From positions 744,001-808,000 of the forward strand of contig NZ_CP129965.1 of assembly GCF_030503635.1 (NCBI RefSeq): a stretch of DNA of 64,000 bases. Direction: 5' to 3'. This stretch comes from Corynebacterium sp. P3-F1 (GTDB lineage Bacteria > Actinomycetota > Actinomycetes > Mycobacteriales > Mycobacteriaceae). This document shows, piece after piece, positions 18,825 to 27,512 of the stretch. How positions within the stretch are numbered: the stretch's first letter is position 1; each line of letters opens with the position of its first letter. The notes under the pieces are model-generated. The model did no database searches, was not told where the DNA came from, and saw only the letters and a list, made by a program, of their open reading frames with translations. A program made the translations under genes and the position numbers.

Positions 18825-20409
18825 TGTACGGGTAGATCACCGGTACGCCCTCGCGCGTGACCACCGGCCGGTCCCGCTTCTTGGATTCCCGCACGACCAC
18901 CACCGTCGTCCCGGGCGGCAGTGGGCCAATGTCCGCCTCGGATTCGACGACGTACGCATTCCGCTTATCGACCTCCACCGCCTCTCCCAACCCCGCCGCC
19001 GCAGCCGCGACCACCCCGGCGACGGTGATGGTGATGGTGATGGTGATGGTGATGGTGAGCCGGGGCCGCTCGGCGATGAAGCCCGCGAGAACCCAGCCGT
19101 AGAACACCGCCACCGTCGCTGGCCGGGCATTGATCGTGCTGGCGGGAAGATGGGCTCCGGTGTCGGCAACGACGCGGATCCATCCGGCGAGCGGCTGGAT
19201 CACCCAGAGCAGCGGGGCAGCCAGAGCCTGGTGCAGCTGCGCCAGTATCGCGGCCGCCATTCCCAGCACCGTCACGGCTCCGACAACGGGACTGACGAGA
19301 ACGTTCGCCACAACTGCCACGAGTGAGACTTTTCCCGCCATCAGCGCAATGATCGGGGCGGTGGCGAGATCCGCCGCAACAGCGACGGACACTGCCCGCC
19401 CCACGATGTCGGGCCACCCCAGCGGGGCGAGTGCGCGGTAGATCAGCGGGGAGACCGCGACGATTCCAGCTGTCGCCGCGGTGGACAGCGCGAACGCGTA
19501 GTTGACCGCCAAATCTGAGTCCACCAGAACGAGACCGATGACAGACAGGCACAGCACGTGAATCGGCTCTGCGCGGGTGGAAGCGATCACAGCGGTGAAC
19601 CCCACGAGACCTGAGACCGTGGCCCGCAGTACGCTCGGTTCCGGCCCAACGAGCCCGGCGTAGACGATGAGAGCCAATCCGGCCGCAGCGATCTGCGCGC
19701 GCAGACCGAACTTGCATACGCGGGCGACCAACAGCGCCGCGGTGGCGACGTACATGCAGTTCGCGCCGCTGACCGCACTCAGGTGGCTCAACCCGGTGTC
19801 GATGTAGGTCTGTTTCTCTTCCGACGACTGGGAAGAGACATCCCCGATCACCATCCCGGGAATCAGCCCCTGGGTGTAGTCCCCCACCGCTGCGTCGACA
19901 GCCCCGGTGAATCGTTCGCGCACACCCGCGGCGAAGGCGGCGAATCCGGTCGGCGGGCCGATCACGTCCACATCCCCGTTGAAGGTCACGGAGCCGACTC
20001 CGGGGCGGGTGGATTCTTTCGCGGTGCCGGTGACATCGACAAGCGTGCCTGCGACAGTGCGATCCGGAATCTTCTTGGCAAAAACAGGGACCGGCACCGG
20101 GTATCCGGCCACGTTCACGTTGACCAGCCAGTCTCCCGAATCGAGCTGTTTCGGCGCCCCGCTGACAGAGCCGTTGAATGTGCTGCCGAAACTCGTCGCC
20201 CGTGCACGGGAGCACCGCGCCCACGCCACGGCCGCGGAGCACACCCCGAGTCCGCCGCTGAGAATCGCCTGCCCTGGCTGGCGCCACACCGCGCACCCGA
20301 CGACAGCCGCCGCGATGACACTCAAAGCTGCCACCGGGCCAGAGAGGATGACCGCCATCGCCGCTGCCCACACCACCACTGCGGCAGGCACCAGACGCAG
20401 CTCGCTCAT
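18775..20409 (-). CDS. comEC: ComEC/Rec2-type competence membrane channel protein
   Basis: A 544-residue polytopic membrane protein with the ComEC competence domain. The hallmark LSHLSAVSGANC lies near residue 207-218, and about ten hydrophobic helices are present. In competent bacteria ComEC passes single-stranded DNA into the cytoplasm. An N-terminal OB-like domain is visible, but no C-terminal metallo-beta-lactamase domain; the tail ends with a short region rich in VVV and RRR. A Thr-Ile repeat (about residues 450-462) encoded by a hexanucleotide repeat sits in a late membrane segment. It starts in a TGATG overlap with comEA. Confidence 0.9.
   Translation of the reverse strand: MSELRLVPAAVVVWAAAMAVILSGPVAALSVIAAAVVGCAVWRQPGQAILSGGLGVCSAAVAWARCSRARATSFGSTFNGSVSGAPKQLDSGDWLVNVNVAGYPVPVPVFAKKIPDRTVAGTLVDVTGTAKESTRPGVGSVTFNGDVDVIGPPTGFAAFAAGVRERFTGAVDAAVGDYTQGLIPGMVIGDVSSQSSEEKQTYIDTGLSHLSAVSGANCMYVATAALLVARVCKFGLRAQIAAAGLALIVYAGLVGPEPSVLRATVSGLVGFTAVIASTRAEPIHVLCLSVIGLVLVDSDLAVNYAFALSTAATAGIVAVSPLIYRALAPLGWPDIVGRAVSVAVAADLATAPIIALMAGKVSLVAVVANVLVSPVVGAVTVLGMAAAILAQLHQALAAPLLWVIQPLAGWIRVVADTGAHLPASTINARPATVAVFYGWVLAGFIAERPRLTITITITITITVAGVVAAAAAGLGEAVEVDKRNAYVVESEADIGPLPPGTTVVVVRESKKRDRPVVTREGVPVIYPYNDQHGQPDPAGSLRRR
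19024..19059. repeat. Hexanucleotide tandem repeat (GGTGAT)5 inside comEC
   Basis: Five perfect GGTGAT units at 19024-19053 plus a GGTGAG unit. On the coding strand it gives alternating Thr-Ile. Copy changes would keep the frame and lengthen or shorten one hydrophobic stretch. Confidence 0.85.
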
Positions 20410-21065
20410 CAGAGGCTGACCAGGTCCTTGATGGCATCGAATTTGGCGGGGCCGATGCCTTTGACGTCGAGAAGCTGCTCAATGCTTGTGAACGTCCCGA
20501 TGGATTCGCGGTGTGCCACGATCGCCGCCGCTGTCGCTTCCCCCACACCAGGGAGTTCGGTGAGATCCTGCGCCGACGCCGTGTTGAGCGAGATGCCCGA
20601 GGCACCCGTGCCACCGGGTGCTGCCGCTCCCGCCCCCGCCGCAGCATCGGGTGGGGCGTCGCCCTTGGCCAACACGACGATCTGCTGGCCGTCGGCGAGC
20701 ACCTGCGCGAGGTTGAGGCTGAGCAGTTCCGCATCGGGTGACGGGCGAGCCTGTTGGAGCGCGTCAGCCACCCGGGCTCCCTCATCGAGCGTGACCAGCC
20801 CTGGCTGCTCAACAGCACCGACGACAGACACGATGACGGTGGAAGGGGGTGTGGAGGAAACGGTGGCATCCGCGGAGTCCCACTCCGGTTCCGGTTCGCC
20901 GCCGCGCACGACGAACCATCCAGCGACGAGCAGGAGAACTGCCGCCACCGCGGCCGCTGCTTGTTTCGGGGCGACGGCGAAGCGTGGCTCCGGGTAGTCC
21001 ACGGCCATGAGGTCTTCCTCCCCGGTGGGCCGGGTGAGTTCGGCAAGGCGTTGCGATACGTTCAT
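20409..21065 (-). CDS. comEA: ComEA-type DNA-binding protein
   Basis: A 218-residue membrane-anchored protein. It has a short cytoplasmic N-terminus, one transmembrane segment (about residues 36-54), an SLBB/SOSS-like domain (VSVVGAVEQPGLV), a Pro/Ala/Gly linker and C-terminal helix-hairpin-helix motifs (LPGVGEATAAAIV and VKGIGPAKF) that bind double-stranded DNA. ComEA is the DNA receptor of transformation. ATG 21065 was chosen because TAGCGT lies 7 nt upstream; an in-frame GTG lies at 21074. It is coupled to comEC. Confidence 0.9.
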   Translation of the reverse strand: MNVSQRLAELTRPTGEEDLMAVDYPEPRFAVAPKQAAAAVAAVLLLVAGWFVVRGGEPEPEWDSADATVSSTPPSTVIVSVVGAVEQPGLVTLDEGARVADALQQARPSPDAELLSLNLAQVLADGQQIVVLAKGDAPPDAAAGAGAAAPGGTGASGISLNTASAQDLTELPGVGEATAAAIVAHRESIGTFTSIEQLLDVKGIGPAKFDAIKDLVSL

Positions 21066-21072
21066 GCGGCTC

Positions 21073-21078
21073 ACGCTA
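21073..21078 (-). promoter_or_regulatory. Candidate -10 box of comEA-comEC
   Basis: TAGCGT 7 nt before ATG 21065 on the minus strand; no Shine-Dalgarno. A leaderless start is likely. Confidence 0.4.
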
Positions 21079-21118
21079 CGGCCCGCCTGAAGCGCGGCGA
21101 AGCGATCCGCATTTTTCC

Positions 21119-21127
21119 TGTGGATAA
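21119..21127 (+). promoter_or_regulatory. Perfect DnaA-box sequence in the degV-comEA gap
   Basis: TGTGGATAA, the reverse complement of the classical DnaA box TTATCCACA, lies in the 110-bp gap. A second looser copy (TGTGGAAT) is at about 21151. One more perfect copy lies in coding DNA at 55041-55049. Confidence 0.3.
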
Positions 21128-21175
21128 CCGTGTTGACGCGTCACCGACCTGTGGAATCAGCCGCGTGGCGGGGTT

Positions 21176-21970
21176 CTAATCTTGCTCGTCGGTGATGTAG
21201 AAGACCGACAACCCGATCGCGCCCTCGCCAGTGTGGGCGGCGACAGAGTCCGGTAACGGGGCGAGTCGGACAGTCGACTGCGGGTCGAGCGCCTCTTCGA
21301 GCATCTTCGCGAGGGACGCGGCGTTATCCTCGTCGCCGCTGTATTGCACGGCCGCGAACACCGGCAATCCGTCTGCACGCTCCACGACATGGGCGACGAG
21401 TTTCGTGAATGCCTTCGACTGGGTGCGCGTCTTGATGGCCAATTCGAGTTTGCCGTCGTTTACCCGCAGGATCGGCTTTGTGGCCAGTAACGCGGCGGAC
21501 AACACCGCGGTCGTGGCGGACAGGCGGCCTGATTTGCGCATGTCATCGAGCTGGCGGAGGTAAAGCCAGGTTTCGGACATCGCCAGGGTGGCTTCGGCGG
21601 CGGTAACACAGCCGTCGAGATCGGCACCGGCACGTGCGAAGGCGGCCGCCACGATCGCGGCGACACCGACCGCCATGCCGGCGGAGTCGGTATCCACTAC
21701 GCGCACGGCATCGTCGAAAACAGCCGAGGCGCTCACTCCCGCAGACCACGTGGACGACAACTTCTTGGATAAGTGGAGCGCCACGATTCCGTCGTCTCCG
21801 CCGCGTTCCAACTGGCGCGCGTACGCCGCTGCGAGCTCGAGCGCGGACAGCCCGGAGGTGGAGGTCTCCTCGTCTCCGACCATGTGCAGATCGAGGACGG
21901 TGATGTCCAATTCTTCGGCCACATCCTCCGGGACGCCGGACGAAGAATCAGTGACGACTCGGACAGCCAT
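21176..21970 (-). CDS. DegV family fatty-acid-binding protein
   Basis: A 264-residue DegV-family protein. These bind a fatty acid and, as FakB, present it to the kinase FakA. The N-terminal VTDSSSGVP, the LHMVGDE segment and the LxxLxxMRKSGRLS region are typical. ATG 21970 overlaps the upstream stop as TAATG, so it is translated with the phosphatase. No fakA-like kinase is in the window. Confidence 0.9.
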   Translation of the reverse strand: MAVRVVTDSSSGVPEDVAEELDITVLDLHMVGDEETSTSGLSALELAAAYARQLERGGDDGIVALHLSKKLSSTWSAGVSASAVFDDAVRVVDTDSAGMAVGVAAIVAAAFARAGADLDGCVTAAEATLAMSETWLYLRQLDDMRKSGRLSATTAVLSAALLATKPILRVNDGKLELAIKTRTQSKAFTKLVAHVVERADGLPVFAAVQYSGDEDNAASLAKMLEEALDPQSTVRLAPLPDSVAAHTGEGAIGLSVFYITDEQD

Positions 21971-22611
21971 TAGCGCGCCGCCCCCTGGTTCCACGCCTCG
22001 AGGTACCACTGGATGTCATCCCATGACCCGTCTCCGCCGAACCGCGGGCGCGCGGACAGCTGCGAGGTATTCGTGTTGTTCAGCCCCTTGAGCAGAGGGT
22101 ATTGGGAGTGGTCAAGTCCCAACAGGTTCGCGGTCAGCGCCGCGATTGTCCCGCCGTGCGCGACCAGCAGCACAGCGTGCCCGTCCCATTCGGTTTCGCG
22201 CATCAGCTTATCGACGACCGGCCGCGCCCGCTCCGCCACATCCAACCGCGACTCCCCTGACGGCGGTGTCCAGGCTGGGTCGTGCCGCCATGCCGCGCGG
22301 GCACCTACAAACGCCTCGTCCACTTCCAGGTGTGTCATGCCCTGCCACGACCCCAAGTGGGTCTCACGCAGGCGGGAATCAGTCTCCACCTCAAGTCCGA
22401 GCTTGCGGCCGATGATCTCCGCTGTCGTGCGCGCCCGGCTCAAATCCGACGACACGATCTTGATGATGCCCATGTTGTCGAGCCAGTCGGCAGCGGCGTG
22501 GGCCTGGGCCAACCCGACGTCGGAAAGCGGTGTGTCCAGCTGCCCCTGCATACGGCGACCAGCGTTGTACGTGGTCTGACCGTGCCGCATCATAATTAGG
22601 CGTCGGCTCAT
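21970..22611 (-). CDS. gpgP: Histidine phosphatase, probably glucosyl-3-phosphoglycerate phosphatase
   Basis: A 213-residue phosphoglycerate-mutase-like phosphatase. MMRHGQTTYN carries the phospho-accepting His10 region, RLRETHLGSWQG has the conserved Glu, and VAHGGTIAAL holds the second catalytic His. Mycobacterial Rv2419c (GpgP), which makes glucosylglycerate for methylglucose lipopolysaccharide synthesis, has the same neighbours (rsfS, nadD upstream), which supports the specific assignment. C. glutamicum annotations often call it gpm2. It starts 6 bp after rsfS. Confidence 0.82.
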   Translation of the reverse strand: MSRRLIMMRHGQTTYNAGRRMQGQLDTPLSDVGLAQAHAAADWLDNMGIIKIVSSDLSRARTTAEIIGRKLGLEVETDSRLRETHLGSWQGMTHLEVDEAFVGARAAWRHDPAWTPPSGESRLDVAERARPVVDKLMRETEWDGHAVLLVAHGGTIAALTANLLGLDHSQYPLLKGLNNTNTSQLSARPRFGGDGSWDDIQWYLEAWNQGAAR

Positions 22612-22617
22612 GGCGGC

Positions 22618-23085
22618 CTACAGATCGTTGTCGCCGGGGCCCTCGCCGGCGAGGGGGAGCTCCTCGATCGTCTCCAGCGAGCGGACGTTCGCATCATCGG
22701 CGAACTGACCGGGACGCGCCGGGGGCTCGACGCCTTCCACCTCAATGAGCGGGCAGTCCGCGTACAGACGGTCAAGGCCGTAGAACTCTCGTTCCGCGTC
22801 TCGCTGGACGTGCACGATGAACGTCCCGTAGTCCAGGAGCACCCAGCGGAATTCGCGGTTGCCTTCGCGACGCTTCGGCTCCGCCCCCGCCTTGGTTAGT
22901 GCGTCCTCGACTTCCTCGACGATGGCCGCCACCTGGCGCTCATTGTCAGCGGAGACGACGACGAAAATATCGGTGATGGCCATGACGTCGGTGACATCGA
23001 TGACGGCGATGTCACGCCCCAATTTCTCGTCGGCGGCCTGAGCGGCCACGATGGCCAATTCGCGGGCGGTGTCCGAAGCAGTCAA
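22618..23085 (-). CDS. rsfS: Ribosome silencing factor RsfS
   Basis: A 155-residue RsfS/YbeB/iojap protein, which binds L14 on the 50S subunit and blocks subunit joining during slow growth. The core is present, with AxxKKG-equivalent AxDEKLGRDIAVIDV, the ITDIFVVVSADNERQV stretch and DYGTFIVHV. An acidic C-terminal tail of about 40 residues is longer than in E. coli, as in other actinobacteria. It is first in the rsfS-gpgP-degV unit. Confidence 0.93.
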   Translation of the reverse strand: MTASDTARELAIVAAQAADEKLGRDIAVIDVTDVMAITDIFVVVSADNERQVAAIVEEVEDALTKAGAEPKRREGNREFRWVLLDYGTFIVHVQRDAEREFYGLDRLYADCPLIEVEGVEPPARPGQFADDANVRSLETIEELPLAGEGPGDNDL

Positions 23086-23103
23086 ACGTGCGGTTCCTTC
23101 TGT

Positions 23104-23128
23104 GTCAGTTCGGTATCAGTCAGTTCGG
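23104..23128. repeat. Direct repeat before rsfS
   Basis: GTCAGTTCGG occurs at 23104-23113 and again at 23119-23128 (15-bp period), 18-43 bp upstream of the rsfS start. It may be a regulator-binding pair. The rest of the 180-bp gap to nadD shows no gene. Confidence 0.5.
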
Positions 23129-23265
23129 GTCGGTTTGTGACATTCTGCGCGTTCACAAGAGGCCGTTCCGGCTCAACCATCGCCAGCTTCATGCCAATGT
23201 CGTGCGCTTCAGCCGGCTCCGCGATGCGGAGACCGGGTCAACCTACGTATTGTCCCATGAAGGGT

Positions 23266-23931
23266 TCAGTCTGGCCAGTTGGCGTACATCTCGTTCTTGG
23301 CGATGTACTGCACCACCCCGTCCGGCACGAGGTACCACACCGGGCGGCCCTGGGAGGCGCGCTCGCGGCAGTCCGTCGACGAGATGGCCATGGCGGGGAT
23401 CTGGATCAGGTGGGTACGGCCGCGGTGGACCTCGGGCAGCATGTCCTCCGTGAGTTCGTAGCCTGGCCGGGTGACGCCGACGAATTCGGCGAGGTCGAAC
23501 ATCTTCTCCCAGTCGCGCCACGACATGATGGAGGCAAGTGCGTCCGCCCCCGTGATGAAGAAGAGCTCGTCGCCCGGATAGAGCTCAGCGATGTCCTTGA
23601 GGGTGTCCACGGTATAGGTGGGGCCGCCGCGGTCGATGTCCGCCCGGGACACGTGGAAACGGGGGTTGGAAGCGGTGGCGATCACTGTCATCAGGTAGCG
23701 GTCCTCCGCGTCGGACACGCGGCGGTCCGCCTTCTGCCACGGCTGGCCGGTGGGGACGAAGACGACCTCTTCGAGGTTGAAGACATCCGCGACTTCGCTC
23801 GCCGCCACGAGATGGCCGTTGTGTATCGGGTCGAATGTGCCGCCCATGATCCCGATGCGCCGGGACATAGTGCTGTTACCGTCCGGCTTCCCTTCGGTGG
23901 GAAACGCCGCTGCTGTGTCTGCGTTCGTCAT
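23266..23931 (-). CDS. nadD: Nicotinate-nucleotide adenylyltransferase
   Basis: A 221-residue NadD, which joins ATP and nicotinate mononucleotide to form deamido-NAD. It has the nucleotidyltransferase motif [12 protein letters not shown] (about residues 30-41) and the late ISSTDCRER, where most homologues have ISSTxIR. An N-terminal extension of about 23 residues precedes the core. The next possible start, ATG before SRRIGIMGG, would remove it. ATG 23931 overlaps the stop of the frame upstream (ATGA), which argues for coupling to the cutinase region. Confidence 0.93.
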   Translation of the reverse strand: MTNADTAAAFPTEGKPDGNSTMSRRIGIMGGTFDPIHNGHLVAASEVADVFNLEEVVFVPTGQPWQKADRRVSDAEDRYLMTVIATASNPRFHVSRADIDRGGPTYTVDTLKDIAELYPGDELFFITGADALASIMSWRDWEKMFDLAEFVGVTRPGYELTEDMLPEVHRGRTHLIQIPAMAISSTDCRERASQGRPVWYLVPDGVVQYIAKNEMYANWPD

Positions 23932-24120
23932 AGCGTGATGGAGTTGCTCGGCTGGTAGTACGGGATCAGTCGCCCCGACGGGTACAGCTTCTGGAACAGT
24001 CCCGCGAGACCGGGGATGATGCCGTCTGTCGCCAGCAACGGCACGAGCCATTCCACGACCTTGGGCAAGCTCGTGTCGTTTTCTTTGGCGGAGTGCGGCT
24101 GGAGTTTTCTCAACCAGCAT
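23928..24120 (-). pseudogene. Out-of-frame C-terminal extension of the cutinase-like gene
   Basis: After the cutinase stop (24121-24123) the next frame reads 64 protein-like codons ([20 protein letters not shown] and on, ending SNSITL) and stops at 23928-23930, overlapping the nadD ATG as ATGA. The frame has no good start of its own. Removing one G from the GGGG run at 24135-24138 joins it to the cutinase frame as [11 protein letters not shown]. This is either a real frameshift, programmed slippage or a sequencing error. Confidence 0.6.
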
Positions 24121-25041
24121 CTAGCGGTATCGTACCCCATCCACCCAGCTGCCAAAACGGTCCGCGACAACATTATCCCAGCGGGACGGGCCGACGAAGT
24201 ACCGGCCGTGGTTGCCGCCGGTAGCCTTAGAGGCGCGGAGAGTCTCGAGCGATGCGTCGCACACACCGTCGAGGGGAAGGCAGTAGTTCGCGCGGTTAGG
24301 TGTCGCTGCGGATGTCTTGGAATTGAACGGCGACCAGCCGATGATCCCGCCAGCACCGCCCCCGGCAACACCGATGGTGGCGGGATCGCCCGGCGCAGTC
24401 ATGGGGTTGCCGAGGTAGACGGCGCCCGCGAGCTGGCCGCGGCGCGCGATTTCGCGTTCGGCGTCTTGGAGGATCATCGCGCCTTGGGAGAAGCCGACGA
24501 CCACGTACTGCGGACGGCAGCCGGTGGCACGCTGGTAGTCGTCGATCTGGCGGATGACCCCGACTCGGCCCGTTCCAACGGAGCCGACGAAGTCACTGGC
24601 GGCTTGAACACCCATGTTGAACAGGGGAAGAGCGTACAGCCCCACAAGGTTCAGGGTCTGGGCCAGGGTGCGTGGAAGGGCGGGAATAGGGCCGTGGTAC
24701 TCGGGCATGAATGCCGGGTAGTACTCGGGGCCGAGGCCCAGGACTTCCACGCTGTTCATCAGCGAGCGCCCGTTGTGGGTGGCCCGGTAGCGGTTCTCCG
24801 AGGTGCGTAGGAACGCGCGGATGTGCTCGCCCTCCCAGCCGTTGGACAGCCATGGGCTTTGGGCGTAGCTGGTGCGCCCGATGTTGGGTTGGCCGGATCC
24901 GCGGGCGGCGATGACGGCGACGGCTGGGCATGCGCGGGCTTCAGCCCGATTGGGCGCGACGGGAATGACGGTCGCAGTGACTGCGAGAACGAACGCGAGG
25001 ACGACGGTGAGGGCGCGACGGCGCGAGAGAAGGTGGGACAC
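24121..25041 (-). CDS. Secreted cutinase-family (Culp-like) serine esterase, possibly frameshifted at the 3' end
   Basis: A 306-residue exported alpha/beta hydrolase. The signal peptide is hydrophobic residues about 10-30 with an arginine-rich start (LLSRRRALTVV). The mature part begins CPAVAVIAARGSGQPN as in cutinases. The nucleophile elbow is GFSQGAM, and an Asp (PLDGVCD) and His (GNHGRYF) follow as in the cutinase triad. Actinobacterial Culps hydrolyse lipids or mycolic esters. GTG 25041 has GAGGAA 7 nt upstream. The frame stops shortly after the His region, but a coding-like continuation follows in another frame. The gene lies between proA and nadD. Confidence 0.85.
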   Translation of the reverse strand: MSHLLSRRRALTVVLAFVLAVTATVIPVAPNRAEARACPAVAVIAARGSGQPNIGRTSYAQSPWLSNGWEGEHIRAFLRTSENRYRATHNGRSLMNSVEVLGLGPEYYPAFMPEYHGPIPALPRTLAQTLNLVGLYALPLFNMGVQAASDFVGSVGTGRVGVIRQIDDYQRATGCRPQYVVVGFSQGAMILQDAEREIARRGQLAGAVYLGNPMTAPGDPATIGVAGGGAGGIIGWSPFNSKTSAATPNRANYCLPLDGVCDASLETLRASKATGGNHGRYFVGPSRWDNVVADRFGSWVDGVRYR

Positions 25042-25098
25042 GGCGGAGTTCCTCTGAACCTGTGTGAAGTTGTAGGACGCACATATCCTAAACCAAAA

Positions 25099-26376
25099 CT
25101 ACGGGCGTGTCTGGCCAGTTCCTTCGAGGATCCATTTCGTGCTGGTCAGCTCTGGTAAGGCCATGGGCCCTCGCGCGTGGAGCTTCTGGGTGGAGATGCC
25201 GATTTCGGCGCCCATTCCGTACTGCTCCCCGTCAGTGAAGGCGGTGGAGGCGTTCACCATCACGGCGGCCGCGTCGACTTCCGCGGCGAATTTCTGGCAC
25301 GTGTAGGCGTTCAACGAGGCGATTGCTTCGGTGTGCCCCGACGAGTAGCGGGCGATGTGCGCGATCGCGCCGTCCACGCCGTCGACAAGCTGGACGGCGA
25401 TATCCATCGAGAGGTACTCGTCGGACCAGTCGGCGTCCGTTGCGGGAATCACGTCTTCCGCGCCAAGAGCAGCGAGCTTATCGACATCCCCGTGCACCCG
25501 CACCCCCGCCCGCTGCAGTTCGGTGATGATGCGGAGCTGGTCGGCGGGGGCAAGGGTGGCGTCGATAAGCGCTGTCTCTGTCGCATTGCACACGGACACG
25601 CGCCGCGTCTTTCCGTTGAGCAGCATGTCGATGGCGGAGTTCAGCTCCGCGTCGCGGTCGATATAGAAGTGGCAGTTGCCGGTGCCGGTCTCGATCGCGG
25701 GGACAGTCGCACCGGTGACCACCGCGTCGATCAGGCGCGCGGAGCCGCGCGGGATGACCACGTCGACGAGGCCGCGCGCGGTGATGAGGTCCTGGACGGA
25801 ATCGTGGGTCTCGCACGGCAGGAGCTGGACGATCTCGCGCGGCAGGCCGTGCTGTTCGGCGGTGTCCTGGAGGATGGCGACGAGCGCCTCGTTTGACTGG
25901 CGCGCGGACTTCGAGCCGCGCAACAGCGCCACGTTGCCGGATTTCAGCGCGAGGCCGAACGCGTCGACGGTGACGTTGGGGCGGGCTTCGTAGACCATGC
26001 CCATGACGCCGAGCGGCACGCGGACCTGCTTCATCCTGATGCCGTTGGGCATGACGCTGCCTCGCAGCACCTCCCCCACCGGGTCCTTGAGCCCTGCAAC
26101 TTGGCGTAGGCCACCCGCGATGCCGTCGATGCGTTCCGGGGACAAGGCGAGACGGTCGATCAGCGCTTCGTCCATGCCCGCTTCACGGCCGGCCTCGATA
26201 TCGCGGTGGTTCGCGGCGAGAATCTCCTCGGAGTGCGCGACGAGGTTCTCTGCGGCGGCGTGCAAAAGAGCGTCCTTGTCCGGTGTCGGTAGCGTCGCCA
26301 ACGTGGGGGCGACTGCCTTGGCTGCCCGTGCCTTGGCTAGCACCTCTTCGCGTTCCCGGGTTCTCGCATCAGTCAT
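25099..26376 (-). CDS. proA: Gamma-glutamyl phosphate reductase
   Basis: A 425-residue ProA, the second step of proline synthesis, reducing gamma-glutamyl phosphate to glutamate semialdehyde with NADPH. It has the aldehyde-dehydrogenase fold with the catalytic Cys in [10 protein letters not shown], plus [16 protein letters not shown] and the late [13 protein letters not shown] 26376 is chosen over a TTG nine bases upstream. It follows proB by 23 bp in the obgE-proB-proA run. Confidence 0.96.
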   Translation of the reverse strand: MTDARTREREEVLAKARAAKAVAPTLATLPTPDKDALLHAAAENLVAHSEEILAANHRDIEAGREAGMDEALIDRLALSPERIDGIAGGLRQVAGLKDPVGEVLRGSVMPNGIRMKQVRVPLGVMGMVYEARPNVTVDAFGLALKSGNVALLRGSKSARQSNEALVAILQDTAEQHGLPREIVQLLPCETHDSVQDLITARGLVDVVIPRGSARLIDAVVTGATVPAIETGTGNCHFYIDRDAELNSAIDMLLNGKTRRVSVCNATETALIDATLAPADQLRIITELQRAGVRVHGDVDKLAALGAEDVIPATDADWSDEYLSMDIAVQLVDGVDGAIAHIARYSSGHTEAIASLNAYTCQKFAAEVDAAAVMVNASTAFTDGEQYGMGAEIGISTQKLHARGPMALPELTSTKWILEGTGQTRP

Positions 26377-26399
26377 GCTGGCCAACTGTAGCGGTAGAA

Positions 26400-27512
26400 C
26401 TACAGGCGCGAAGCGTAATTGGACAGGTAGTCCGCGTGCACCACCGAACGGCGCTGGTTCGCGGGAAGTTCGTCGGTGTGCTTGCCCAACATCTCGGTGA
26501 GTTCTGCGGCGTCGTAGCCGACCACTCCACGGCCGATGGCCTGGCCGTCGGGCCCGAGGATCTCCACGATGTCGCCGGCGTGGAAATCGCCCTCCACCCC
26601 GGTGATACCCACGGCGAGCAGGGATGTTCCACCGCGGGTCACGGCTTTCACGGCACCTTCGTCGAGGCGCAGCACCCCTTCCGCGTCGGCGGCGTAGAGG
26701 ACCCAGAACTTCCAGGCAGAGAGCTTCGACTCGGGGCGGGTGTGGAAGACGGTGCCGACAGATGCGTCGCCGAGCGCATCCTCAATGTGCTCGGCAGAAG
26801 TCAGCAGGACCGGCACTCCGCCGCGGGTGGCCAGGCGCGCCGCAGAGACTTTCGAAGCCATACCTCCCGTGCCAAAGACGCCGCCGTTGCCGGCCACGAC
26901 CCCCTCCAGGTCTTTTCCGCTGCGCACCTCGTCAATAAACAGCGCGCCCGGTTCTTTGGGGTTGCGGTCGTAAAGACCATCGACATCGGAGAGGAGGATC
27001 AGAGCGTCGGCCGCCGTTAGCGTGGCCACGATCGCCGAGAGCCGGTCGTTGTCCCCGAAACGCATCTCGGAGGTGGCCACCGTGTCGTTCTCGTTCACGA
27101 TCGGCACCGCCCCCATTTGCCGCAGGCGGTCGATGGTGCGCTGGGCGTTGCGGGCGCGTTCGCGCACCCCAGCGTCCGACTGTGTCAACAGGATCTGCCC
27201 GATGGTGCGGCCGTAGCGGGCGAAGGATTCGCCCCATGCCTGCGCCAGGTGGATCTGCCCCACGGATGCGGCAGCCTGCTTCGTAGCCAAGTCCTTCGGC
27301 CGGACCGACAGGCCCAGCGGAGTCATGCCGGCCGCGATCGCGCCGGAGGAGACGACAATGACATCGCCCCCGCGGTCGGTGCGGGCCTCGATGGCGTCGA
27401 CAATGCGGTCGATTTTGGCCTGGGAGACGGCCGAGGTGTCGTCGACAAGCGAGCTGGTGCCCAGCTTGACCACGATCTTTTTCGCAGAGGCGATCTCTTC
27501 GCGCAGGCTCAT
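26400..27512 (-). CDS. proB: Glutamate 5-kinase
   Basis: A 370-residue ProB, which phosphorylates glutamate and is usually feedback-inhibited by proline. The amino acid kinase domain ([11 protein letters not shown] at the start, [11 protein letters not shown] in the middle, [12 protein letters not shown] later) is followed by a PUA domain (about residues 275-360). ATG 27512 overlaps the obgE stop as TAATG. Confidence 0.96.
   Translation of the reverse strand: MSLREEIASAKKIVVKLGTSSLVDDTSAVSQAKIDRIVDAIEARTDRGGDVIVVSSGAIAAGMTPLGLSVRPKDLATKQAAASVGQIHLAQAWGESFARYGRTIGQILLTQSDAGVRERARNAQRTIDRLRQMGAVPIVNENDTVATSEMRFGDNDRLSAIVATLTAADALILLSDVDGLYDRNPKEPGALFIDEVRSGKDLEGVVAGNGGVFGTGGMASKVSAARLATRGGVPVLLTSAEHIEDALGDASVGTVFHTRPESKLSAWKFWVLYAADAEGVLRLDEGAVKAVTRGGTSLLAVGITGVEGDFHAGDIVEILGPDGQAIGRGVVGYDAAELTEMLGKHTDELPANQRRSVVHADYLSNYASRL

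Noticed and set aside
18965..21046. Minus-strand 693-codon frame across comEC-comEA
   Set aside because: Out of frame with two well-supported genes; Arg/Ser-rich shadow.
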